In this document: in pieces, positions 8,627 to 17,411 of the stretch
Position numbering within the stretch: position 1 is the first letter of the stretch
How the letters are laid out: every line of letters starts with the position of its first letter
The notes under the pieces: model-generated
The model's database searches: none
Told to the model about the DNA's origin: nothing
The model's input: only the letters and a program-made list of their open reading frames with translations
Assembly (NCBI GenBank): GCA_964459495.1
Contig: CAYWNK010000028.1
Span: 1 to 36,642 of the forward strand
Reading direction: 5' to 3'
Length of the DNA stretch: 36,642 nucleotides
Source: CAYWNK01 sp964459495
GTDB taxonomy: Bacteria > Planctomycetota > UBA1135 > GCA-002686595
Program-made: the position numbers and the translations under genes

Positions 8627-9199
8627 CTAGAGGATGCGCACCGCTTCGACCAGTGACTGGCCAAAGCGCATGCCGGAGCCCTCGTCACGGCCGGTGATCA
8701 CGTGGGCGGAGGCGGCGACCTCGCGCCCTGTGAACTTGGCGCCAGCGGACTTCACGACCGACTCCAGGTCGGCCCGGCCCGTCACCTTGTGGCCCTTGAG
8801 CACGCCGGCGTTGGCCAGCACAGCCAGACCATTGCCCCAGGACCCGATGAGCTTGCCCGCCTGGTCGGCGGCACGCACAAGGGAGAGCGCCGTAGCGTCG
8901 TTGGCATAGGGGTGCACGCCCTCCGAGCCGACGATGAGCACGCCCGAGTAGTCGTCCATCGTCACGCCCTCGAGCGGCGCATCCACCATGAACTCGTCCT
9001 GCAGGCGCCCTTTGACGTTGCCGTCCTCGGCGTCGCTGACCGACCAGGTCCCAACGTGGATGTTGTAGAGAGAGGAACGCGCGTAGCGCAGGATCTGATC
9101 CCCGAAGTCCACCGGAGGCACCACCACCAGCACGACGCTGTCGTACTTCTGGATGATGAGCCCGTCGTCGTCGAGTTCTTGTTCGCTGGTCTCGGCCAT
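8627..9199 (-). CDS. DJ-1/PfpI-fold protein lacking the nucleophile cysteine
   Basis: 190 residues. The core reads as a DJ-1/PfpI (class I glutamine amidotransferase-like) fold: 'YSGVLIVGSEGVHPYAND' corresponds to the 'D.lvlPGG..p..l' element, and 'LANAGVLKGHKVTG' to 'LA.AGLLkGrrvT'. In active members the nucleophile elbow is 'A.CHGP'. Here the aligned stretch is 'IGSWGNGLAVLA', with Cys replaced by Gly and His by Asn, so protease, glyoxalase or deglycase chemistry is not expected. The first 15 residues are acidic. The gene lies 84 bases downstream of the beta-propeller gene on the same strand and may be co-transcribed with it. A binding or structural role is possible; the function is unknown. 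Confidence 0.75.
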   Translation of the reverse strand: MAETSEQELDDDGLIIQKYDSVVLVVVPPVDFGDQILRYARSSLYNIHVGTWSVSDAEDGNVKGRLQDEFMVDAPLEGVTMDDYSGVLIVGSEGVHPYANDATALSLVRAADQAGKLIGSWGNGLAVLANAGVLKGHKVTGRADLESVVKSAGAKFTGREVAASAHVITGRDEGSGMRFGQSLVEAVRIL

Positions 9200-9283
9200 G
9201 AGGGCTCGAATTGTCCCTACCCCTGGCCGGGGGTCAAGCGGCAGAGCCCAGGACTGGCGGGCCGCCGCCCAGGAAAGGGCCGA

Positions 9284-10303
9284 TCAGGCGGGGAGTTCAA
9301 AGACCGAAACCCGCGTTTCCTCGGCCAAGAGGCCCGCCCCATCGGCCACGGACCACGCGATTTGCTCGTCCAGGCCAGGCACGGTCCACTCCCCCAGCGG
9401 ACGTCCGCTCAGCACGTCCAGGGCGAAGAGGTCGGTCCCCCGCTCCAAATACAGCTTCCCACTGTCCGCCGTGATCGAAGCCGGCGCCAGGTCGTCCAGG
9501 CGCGTGGTCTCGAGGACCTTCAGCCAGAGGGGCCGATCCCCCTTGCGCCCGTCGACGCGCAGGGCGAGCAGTGACAGGGTGTCGGTGGAGCCCCCGGCGG
9601 GATGCCCCACGAGTTCCTCCGCATAGTCGCCGATGCTCTCAGGGGGAAGAATGCGGTCTAGATCCGACGTCAGCAGCACCACCACGTCGCCGGTGGTCAC
9701 CAGGCCCTGGATGCGCGGTTCCGCGGGCGCCAGCAGGGTGCCCTCCGAGCCGCCGGTCTCGGCGTCCAGCACCAGCACCCCGTGGCCCTGCTTGGTGGAA
9801 TACGTCACGAAGGCCCGATCGCCACTCAGCGCGACGGAGTGATACCGCTGCCCCTCCTGGGAATACGACCACGACGCCGCCAGGTCGTCGGTTCCCAGGC
9901 AGAACACGCGGCCCGCAGAGACCCCCACCACCCGCTCGGGGGTCACGACCGCCATATCGAAGGCCGGGATGTCGCTCACGTCCAGGAGCTCCCCGTCGTC
10001 GATGGACTGTCGGACGATCCGGTGCCCGGATTGACCAGGGCCCAGCACGACCACCTGCCCCGAAGGGCCAAGGCCGGCTCCGAAACCGCGCCCGTAGCCC
10101 ACCTCGCAGGGAACCCGCCAGAGCATCTCGCCGGAGGTGCGGTCAAACGCGCCGAGCTTGCCTGGGATGACGTTGTCCACCCACTTGCCTCCCGCGGGCG
10201 GGTCGTAGCCGTGGAGCAGGATGGGGCCCTTGGGCCCGAACGCGACGCCGTCGATCTCGCTGTCGAGCTCGCGGCTCCAGCGTCGTTTCGCAGTGCTGGG
10301 CAT
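9284..10303 (-). CDS. PQQ/WD-like beta-propeller protein
   Basis: 339 residues from the ATG at 10303 (MPSTAKRRW); the frame is open further upstream but the extension looks non-coding. No signal peptide is visible, so it is probably cytoplasmic. The sequence runs as repeated short beta segments: 'GPKGPILLHGYDPPAGG', 'LGAFDRTSGEMLWRVPCEVG', 'GVLVLDAETGGSEGTLLAP' and 'DLFALDVLSGRPLGEWTVPG'. Such units with '.A.D..tG...W' are typical of PQQ-like outer-membrane-type propellers (BamB-like or quinoprotein-like), although the PQQ-binding Trp docking motif is not consistently present. It follows fusA on the same strand but is separated from it by two hairpins, so it probably has its own promoter. The ligand is unknown. 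Confidence 0.7.
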   Translation of the reverse strand: MPSTAKRRWSRELDSEIDGVAFGPKGPILLHGYDPPAGGKWVDNVIPGKLGAFDRTSGEMLWRVPCEVGYGRGFGAGLGPSGQVVVLGPGQSGHRIVRQSIDDGELLDVSDIPAFDMAVVTPERVVGVSAGRVFCLGTDDLAASWSYSQEGQRYHSVALSGDRAFVTYSTKQGHGVLVLDAETGGSEGTLLAPAEPRIQGLVTTGDVVVLLTSDLDRILPPESIGDYAEELVGHPAGGSTDTLSLLALRVDGRKGDRPLWLKVLETTRLDDLAPASITADSGKLYLERGTDLFALDVLSGRPLGEWTVPGLDEQIAWSVADGAGLLAEETRVSVFELPA

Positions 10304-10357
10304 GGTGGCAGGAGCATAGCGGCCCGCAGGAGCCGTGCAACTCGCTCCCCACGCGAA

Positions 10358-10393
10358 GCGCGCCCCGGAGACCACTTGGTCCCCGGGGCGCGC
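10358..10393 (-). terminator. Strong GC hairpin downstream of fusA
   Basis: A perfect 11-bp stem (10358 to 10368 with 10383 to 10393) encloses a second short stem ACCA/TGGT (10371 to 10374 with 10377 to 10380). It lies about 60 bases after the fusA stop, before the next minus-strand gene. The stretch after it on the minus strand (TTCGCGT) is a poor U-tract, so termination efficiency is uncertain. Confidence 0.6.
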
Positions 10394-10422
10394 CTGAAGA
10401 AAGCACCCGAGGGCGCCTGGTA

Positions 10423-10439
10423 GGCCCACTGGGTGGGCC
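10423..10439 (-). terminator. Second hairpin immediately after fusA
   Basis: A 7-bp perfect stem GGCCCAC/GTGGGCC around a 3-base loop, 13 bases after the fusA stop codon on the minus strand. It may protect the 3' end of the fusA mRNA or act together with the larger hairpin just beyond it. There is no U run directly after it. Confidence 0.4.
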
Positions 10440-10452
10440 CTGACCGCAGGGA

Positions 10453-12564
<2,112 letters not shown>

Positions 12565-12659
12565 GGCTGGCTCGCGGCTCCCTGGAATCGGGGCGCGGGT
12601 CGGGTCGAGATGGGGCGTCCGAAGGGGCGCGATGGGAGCCCCGAGACAAGTCAGAAGAA

Positions 12660-12675
12660 GGGGCACAAAAGCCCC
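12660..12675 (-). terminator. Possible weak terminator between the M23-like gene and fusA
   Basis: On the minus strand a 5-bp stem GGGGC/GCCCC with loop TTTTGT is followed by TTCTTCT. It lies about 115 bases after the stop of the M23-like gene and about 95 bases before the fusA start, so it could end the upstream transcript or fold in the fusA leader. Confidence 0.3.
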
Positions 12676-12790
12676 AGGTGGCCTACTCGATCCTCATCAG
12701 AAGGACCTGGAAGGTCACTCGGCAAGCCGAACAGGTTAATTGGGCCGGCCCGGGCGTCAAGCGCCCAAGTCGTCAGATTCCTCTTCGACC

Positions 12791-13732
12791 CTACTTTCCG
12801 GGTGGTCCGTGGGTGATGACCTGCCCCTCGAGGGTGCCCCCAAGGGCCACCCCGCCGCGGGGCATCCCGGCCGGCATGGCGACCCCGCCCAGGGAGTAGC
12901 CCGTGATTCGCCAGGGCACGGCTTCGCCCCCAAAGGCGGCTGACGAGGTCTGGAGGTGGACCGACACGTGGGGCTCCCCCCAGAGGGCTCCTGTGCCCGA
13001 AGCGCCCACCTCGGCCAGGGGCGCCCCGGCGGAAACCTGATCGCCCGCCTTCACTTGGACGCTGCCCTGGCGCAGGTGGGCCAGGACCAGAAACTCCCCC
13101 TCCGCAAGCTGGAGCACCACGTGATTGCCCGCCGCGGGGCCCGTGGGCGCCTGGCCCGCCTCGCGATCGGGGTGCCCGTCTTCGCTCACGACCACGGTTG
13201 CGTCCGCCGGAGCGACAACGCTCGCCCCGAACGCAAAGAAGTCCTTGGGCGCGGGCCCCCGTCCCAGATCGGCATCGGGGCCCGGTTCCGCGCAGCGGCG
13301 CCCATCGACCTCGCGCACGAGCACCAGGCCAAAGCGCCGCTCGGGCAGGTGCGCGAGAGGCCCCGAGCCCCCGTCTCCCCCGTAGACCACCCGCCAGGTG
13401 CCGTCCACCGGCAGCCGAAACCGAGCCGAGCTGGGCCTGTGCTCCCGACTGCTGGGGTAGGGCACAGGAAAGGGTGCCGCGCCCACCACCAGCAGTAAAA
13501 CGGCGAAACCCGCTCCGCGGCTGCGGCCGAGGAACGGTCGGTCGCGAAGCGCGCAGACCACGCCCACCGCGACCAGGGCCAACGCCACAAGCACGCCGTA
13601 GTAGCGACCCTCGCTGTAGAACCAGACGGGCCCCTCCCCTCCCGGCCGAGAGAGTAGGTACACCCAGCCGGCGGCCAGGGCCGCGCCCAGAGCAAAGGCG
13701 CTCCAGGTCCAAAGCTCGGTCTTGCCCTTCAC
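12791..13732 (-). CDS. Degenerate LytM/M23-like membrane protein
   Basis: 313 residues from a GTG at 13732 that overlaps the stop of the HMG-CoA reductase gene as GTGA; GGAAGGA lies 6 bases upstream. Three hydrophobic segments fill the first about 90 residues ('FALGAALAAGWVYLLS', 'GVLVALALVAVGVVCAL', 'GFAVLLLVVGAAPFPVPYP'). The C-terminal half matches a LytM/M23 beta fold: 'ASVVAPADATVVVSEDGHPD', 'AGNHVVLQLAEGEFLVLAHL', 'GSVQVKAGDQVSAGAPLAEV' and 'EPHVSVHLQ'. In active M23 enzymes the last motif is 'HLHFH', with one His as a zinc ligand; here that position is Ser, and the upstream 'H...D' pair is not evident. A non-catalytic peptidoglycan-binding or regulatory role is therefore more likely. 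Coupled translation ties it to HMGR expression. Confidence 0.75.
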   Translation of the reverse strand: MKGKTELWTWSAFALGAALAAGWVYLLSRPGGEGPVWFYSEGRYYGVLVALALVAVGVVCALRDRPFLGRSRGAGFAVLLLVVGAAPFPVPYPSSREHRPSSARFRLPVDGTWRVVYGGDGGSGPLAHLPERRFGLVLVREVDGRRCAEPGPDADLGRGPAPKDFFAFGASVVAPADATVVVSEDGHPDREAGQAPTGPAAGNHVVLQLAEGEFLVLAHLRQGSVQVKAGDQVSAGAPLAEVGASGTGALWGEPHVSVHLQTSSAAFGGEAVPWRITGYSLGGVAMPAGMPRGGVALGGTLEGQVITHGPPGK

Positions 13733-14955
13733 CCGCGATCCTTCCCCGCGCCCGGGGCCGCTGCCTGCCCAGCAGGCCGATTGCGGCCGAGTCGCTCGTG
13801 GGCCTCGACAAACTCGTGCGAGCAAAACGCCGCCATCAGCGACAGATCCCCGCAGAGCACGGTCGCACCCAGCACTTCGGCGAAGTCGTTCGCGCCGCCA
13901 TCGCCCGCACAGCCAAGCACCTCAAGGCATTCCGCCGCCGTGCCCTGGCCGCAACCACCGCCCACCGTGCCCACCAGCAGGGAAGGCAGGTGCACCGATG
14001 CGTAGAGGTCCCCGTCCGCCGTGACGTCCATGTCGAGGTAGCCGGTCGCACACTCGGGCAGATACGCCACGTCCTGGCCGCAGGCGAGCAGCACCGCCGC
14101 CAGCCCGTTCGCGCCCTGCACCGTCCAGTTCTGGGTGCCGAGCTGCGCGAATCCCTGGGCGTAGGTGCGTGCGATGCTCGCCATTTGCTCGGGCGTGGCC
14201 CGCGCCACCTCGCGTAGGACGGCGGCCGGCACCGTGACATCGGCGACCACGCTGCGCCCGCGACCCTCGACCGCCGTGCGCGCGCTCGCACGCTTTTCCA
14301 CGTCTTGGCCGTGCACGTAGCGCTCGAGCGCGCCGCTGGCCTCGGCGAGCTCCGCCGAGATCCGGTCCGCTGCATGGGCCGCCATGTTGATGCCGATCGC
14401 ATCCCCGGTGGTGAAGACCAGCCGCAGCACCAACCGCCGGCCCTGGACCTCGGGCTCGACCACGGTGAGGCGGCCGTGGTTGGTGAGGGTGGTGACCAAT
14501 TCCGCCCAGCGGTGTCGCTCCAACCTCGCGCGCTCCGCCGCACGCAGGGCCGCCGCGGCGTCCGCGTAAACGAGCACGGGGTGCTGGCTCAGCCCCTCGC
14601 GCACGACCCGCGACCAGGCCCCGCCGGCCTCCCCCACCAGCCGCATGCCGCGGTTGTGGGACGCCACCAGCGCTCCCTCGGTGGTCGCCATCGGCACGTA
14701 GGTCTCCCGGCGCCCCTTGGCCCCGTGGACCAACAGCGGTCCGGCCAGGCCCAGGGGAACCTGGGCAAATCCGATCATGGACTCGATGCTGCCCTGGGCC
14801 GAGCCCAGCGGGACTCCTGACCCTGCGACGTGAGAAAGGGGGATGCCGGCGGAGCCCTCGGCCAGGGCGCGGCGGCGGGCGACGATCTCAGTTGAGTAGT
14901 CGTCGCTGCGATCCCGCGGCAAGCGGGGTAGGGAAAGGGAGGGTGCTTGGTCCAT
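13729..14955 (-). CDS. HMG-CoA reductase (mevalonate pathway)
   Basis: 408 residues; an hmgA-type enzyme that reduces HMG-CoA to mevalonate with NAD(P)H, the committed step of the mevalonate route to isoprenoids. All four catalytic residues known from the class I enzyme align: Glu93 in 'ATTEGALVAS', Lys221 in 'DVEKRAS', Asp295 in 'ACGQDVAY' and His386 in 'FVEAHERLG'. The cofactor signature 'TGDAIGINMA' (usually DAMGMNM) and 'GTVGGGCGQGT' are present. There is no membrane anchor domain, so the enzyme is soluble. No other mevalonate-pathway gene is visible nearby; the only coupled partner is the M23-like membrane protein, whose start overlaps its stop. It is transcribed divergently from the SPFH cassette, 67 bases away. 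Most bacteria use the MEP route, so the gene may have been acquired by transfer (inference). Confidence 0.93.
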   Translation of the reverse strand: MDQAPSLSLPRLPRDRSDDYSTEIVARRRALAEGSAGIPLSHVAGSGVPLGSAQGSIESMIGFAQVPLGLAGPLLVHGAKGRRETYVPMATTEGALVASHNRGMRLVGEAGGAWSRVVREGLSQHPVLVYADAAAALRAAERARLERHRWAELVTTLTNHGRLTVVEPEVQGRRLVLRLVFTTGDAIGINMAAHAADRISAELAEASGALERYVHGQDVEKRASARTAVEGRGRSVVADVTVPAAVLREVARATPEQMASIARTYAQGFAQLGTQNWTVQGANGLAAVLLACGQDVAYLPECATGYLDMDVTADGDLYASVHLPSLLVGTVGGGCGQGTAAECLEVLGCAGDGGANDFAEVLGATVLCGDLSLMAAFCSHEFVEAHERLGRNRPAGQAAAPGAGKDRG

Positions 14956-15022
14956 ACTCTTGTCCGATCAGTATGCCCCGCGCGGGCCCCCACCCCAATC
15001 CTGCCGTTCCTTCCCGGCCTTC

Positions 15023-15805
15023 ATGTCCCTCGACATCTTCGGCGCCCTCACGGGCCTCTTCGTCATCGTCTACGACGGGCAGCACGCCCTGCGCTTCACC
15101 CTGGGGCGAGCGCGCGCCGTCGTCGGACCCGGGATCCACTTCAAGATCCCGCTGATCCAGACCTTCAAGCTGGAGGAAACCAAGCACACCACGCTCGATC
15201 TCGAGCCCCAGGTCATCCAGCTGAATGACAACCTGGTCTATGAGGTCGACTGCAAGGTCGTCTACCAGATCGTCGCGCTGCGCAAGGCCATCATCGAGGT
15301 CGACGACCTGGTGACCGGCCTGCAGAACCGCGTCGTGATCGCCGTTCAGCAGATCGTGTCCCGCAAGGATCGCCACACCGTGACCGACGTGGACCGCATG
15401 TGCGCGGAGATCCGCGAGGAGCTACGCACGGTCGAGGACCAGTGGGGCGTGCGCATTCTGCAGTTTGGTTTCTCGAACATCTCGCCGTCCCCGACGACCC
15501 TGGAGATCACCCAGCTCGAGATGCTGGCCGAGGAGAAGCTCGCGCTCTACGACCGCATGGCCGCCGACGGGCTTTCCGAGGAGGCGGCCGTCGCGCTGAT
15601 CTCTGGAGCGGTCGTCTCGGTGCATCCCGAAGACCGGCCCGCCTCCGCGCGCCGCCAGCGCTCCAGCGATGCGGCCCTCGCCGCGCGCCTCGAGGATGAG
15701 ATCGGCGAGCGTGAAATCGAAGAGACCAAGCGCAACGACAAGGATCGACTCGGCCGGAGCAGGGAGGACGAGAGCGAGGACAGCGAGGACGAGGACGAGC
15801 TGTGA
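15023..15805 (+). CDS. SPFH/band-7 family protein 1
   Basis: 260 residues from the ATG at 15023; an in-frame ATG at 14960 would add 21 unconvincing residues. No clear Shine-Dalgarno is seen. The opening 'LTGLFVIVYDGQHALRFTLG' followed by 'GPGIHFKIPLIQTFKLEET' is the classic start of a band-7/SPFH domain (stomatin, prohibitin, HflK/C), which lines membranes as oligomeric rings. It continues with 'LNDNLVYEVDCKVVYQIVAL' and 'WGVRILQFGFSNISPSP'. There is only a short hydrophobic segment at the N-terminus. The C-terminal 60 residues are highly charged and end in an acidic Ser/Glu/Asp run. Its stop overlaps the start of a second SPFH gene by four bases (GTGA), so the two are surely co-translated and may form a hetero-oligomer, as HflK and HflC do (inference). 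Confidence 0.82.
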   Translation: MSLDIFGALTGLFVIVYDGQHALRFTLGRARAVVGPGIHFKIPLIQTFKLEETKHTTLDLEPQVIQLNDNLVYEVDCKVVYQIVALRKAIIEVDDLVTGLQNRVVIAVQQIVSRKDRHTVTDVDRMCAEIREELRTVEDQWGVRILQFGFSNISPSPTTLEITQLEMLAEEKLALYDRMAADGLSEEAAVALISGAVVSVHPEDRPASARRQRSSDAALAARLEDEIGEREIEETKRNDKDRLGRSREDESEDSEDEDEL

Positions 15806-16755
15806 GACACACCCTGGAGCTGCTGCGCAGCGCCGCCCCGGCGCGCCGCCAGGATGAGGGCGACAACCCGGCCGAGCCGGGCGGTCAGACCGAGGAGGAT
15901 GGGTCCCCGGTCGAAGCCCCGCGCAAGCGCTCCTGGTGGCGCTTCCTACTGCCGCTCTTCAATGCGGTGAAGGAGGATCTCTTCGCCCTCGCCGTAGCTA
16001 CGGTGTTTGCCGTCGTCCGCGCGATGGGCATCACGATTCGCTCCGGCACCACCGGCCTGCGCTTCACCTTCGGACGCGCCACCAAGGAGCTGCACGAGGG
16101 CTTCCATCCGCTCTTCCCCGGAGTGCAGCAGGTGCGCGTGCTGCCGACCCGTTCGCGCTCGATGGACCTGCCTAGCCAGCGGGTCGTGAACAACGAGGGG
16201 CTTGTCTACCACGCCGACGCCAACCTGGTGTACCGCGTGGTCGACGTGCGGCGCGCGCTGATCGAGATCGACGACCTGGAACAGGGCATGCTGCAGATGC
16301 TGACGCTCGGTGTGCAGGAGGTGCTGCGCGCGACCGACCGTAGAACGATCACCGCAACAGAGGCGCTTTCCAAGTCCTTGACCGAGAACCTCGAGCGCCG
16401 GCTCGAGCCCTGGGGCGTGGCTGTCGAACGGGCGGGCTTTCCGTCGATTGGCCCGAGCCCGCGCACCATGCGCATCACCCAGCTCGCGCAAAACACGACC
16501 GAGCGCAGCACCCAGCACGAGCGCATGTGCGACGCCGGCCTGCCGAGCGGGCTGGCCGCGGCCCTGGTCGGCACGCGCGCCATGCCACGTTCACGCACCG
16601 CGCGCGCCACCGCCGCGGAGTACCGAGCCCGGCGCGTACGCAAGCTCCACAAGCTCCTCGGCAGCCGCGGCTGGACCGCGATCCAGATCAAGCAAGCCGA
16701 GCTGTCGCTGCTGTCCGCCACGCCCACGCGCCGGCGCCGGGTCGCGCGCCGCTGA
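15802..16755 (+). CDS. SPFH/band-7 family protein 2
   Basis: 317 residues from a GTG start in a GTGA overlap with the preceding gene. It has a cytoplasmic lead of about 50 residues, then a hydrophobic stretch ('ALAVATVFAVVRAMGI'). The SPFH core follows: 'SGTTGLRFTFGRATKELHEG', 'HPLFPGVQQVRVLPTRSR', 'LVYHADANLVYRVVDVRRAL' and 'PWGVAVERAGFPSIGPSP'. The phrases 'Y.V.D.R.ALIEIDDLEQG' and 'GPSPRTMRITQLAQ' mirror those in the upstream protein, so the two are tandem paralogues. The C-terminus is basic, rich in Arg and Lys, in contrast with the acidic tail of protein 1. This opposite charge invites the idea that the tails contact each other. Its stop overlaps the next gene (TGATG). Confidence 0.82.
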   Translation: MRHTLELLRSAAPARRQDEGDNPAEPGGQTEEDGSPVEAPRKRSWWRFLLPLFNAVKEDLFALAVATVFAVVRAMGITIRSGTTGLRFTFGRATKELHEGFHPLFPGVQQVRVLPTRSRSMDLPSQRVVNNEGLVYHADANLVYRVVDVRRALIEIDDLEQGMLQMLTLGVQEVLRATDRRTITATEALSKSLTENLERRLEPWGVAVERAGFPSIGPSPRTMRITQLAQNTTERSTQHERMCDAGLPSGLAAALVGTRAMPRSRTARATAAEYRARRVRKLHKLLGSRGWTAIQIKQAELSLLSATPTRRRRVARR

Positions 16756-17258
16756 TGGTGCCGCGCCACCGGCGCTGGGGCGGCCCGCTGCGCCCCGGCG
16801 CGGTGCCGAGCTCTGACCTCGAGCGCTGGCCCGCCCGGCCGGACGCCGAGACCCTGGTCGCGGACGCGCTGCGCGGACTCCTCACCAACGCGCTCAGCGT
16901 TTCGCTGCTGCTGCTGCTCCTGGCGGTCCTGGGCCCGCTGCTCACGGGCTCCACCAAAGCGGCCCTGCTGCCCGGAGTGCCGGGCCTTGCCGCCGGCGGC
17001 GCCGCGCTCCTCGCCCGCAGCCCGCGCCGCCGCCGCCCCTGGCTCATCGTCTCCACGGGGGCCATCGGCCTGCTGGCCTTCGGCTCCCTGGGCAGCCTGC
17101 TCGCCCTCGACCAATGGGCCAACGCCGGCCTGCGCTACCAGCTCGCCTGCCTCGCGCTCTGCTGCATCCACCTGATCCCGGCCTGGCCGATTTGGCGCCA
17201 CACCGCCGCGCTGGGCGAGCGCGCCGAAGCCGTGCAGGCGATGTACGACGAGCTTTAG
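16755..17258 (+). CDS. Small four-helix membrane protein of the SPFH cassette
   Basis: 167 residues; its ATG shares one base with the TGA of the second SPFH gene (TGATG), which fixes the start. Four hydrophobic segments are visible: 'LSVSLLLLLLAVLGPLLTG', 'ALLPGVPGLAAGGAALLA', 'LIVSTGAIGLLAFGSLGSLL' and 'QLACLALCCIHLIPAWPIW', separated by short Arg-rich loops. I do not recognise the family. Bacterial SPFH proteins are often encoded next to NfeD-like membrane proteins, but this protein shows no NfeD OB-fold tail, so it would be a different partner. Translational coupling suggests equimolar production with the SPFH pair. Confidence 0.75.
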   Translation: MVPRHRRWGGPLRPGAVPSSDLERWPARPDAETLVADALRGLLTNALSVSLLLLLLAVLGPLLTGSTKAALLPGVPGLAAGGAALLARSPRRRRPWLIVSTGAIGLLAFGSLGSLLALDQWANAGLRYQLACLALCCIHLIPAWPIWRHTAALGERAEAVQAMYDEL

Positions 17259-17411
17259 GCGGCTGCTCCACCCGCAAGCGGCGGTCCGAGCGAATCCCAA
17301 ATCGACCCCCGGTACTTTCGAGCGGCTTGAGAATGGGAAGCTAGGATCGAGAGGTCAGGTGCCCATGGACCCCCCCAGGCTCCCCCCTTCCCTTGACTCC
17401 CTAGGCTTGCC

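Noticed and set aside
12651..13811. Minus-strand frame of about 386 codons overlapping the M23-like gene
   Set aside because: Its Arg/Gly-rich text has no motifs, while the other frame gives a LytM fold with membrane segments and a coupled GTG start.
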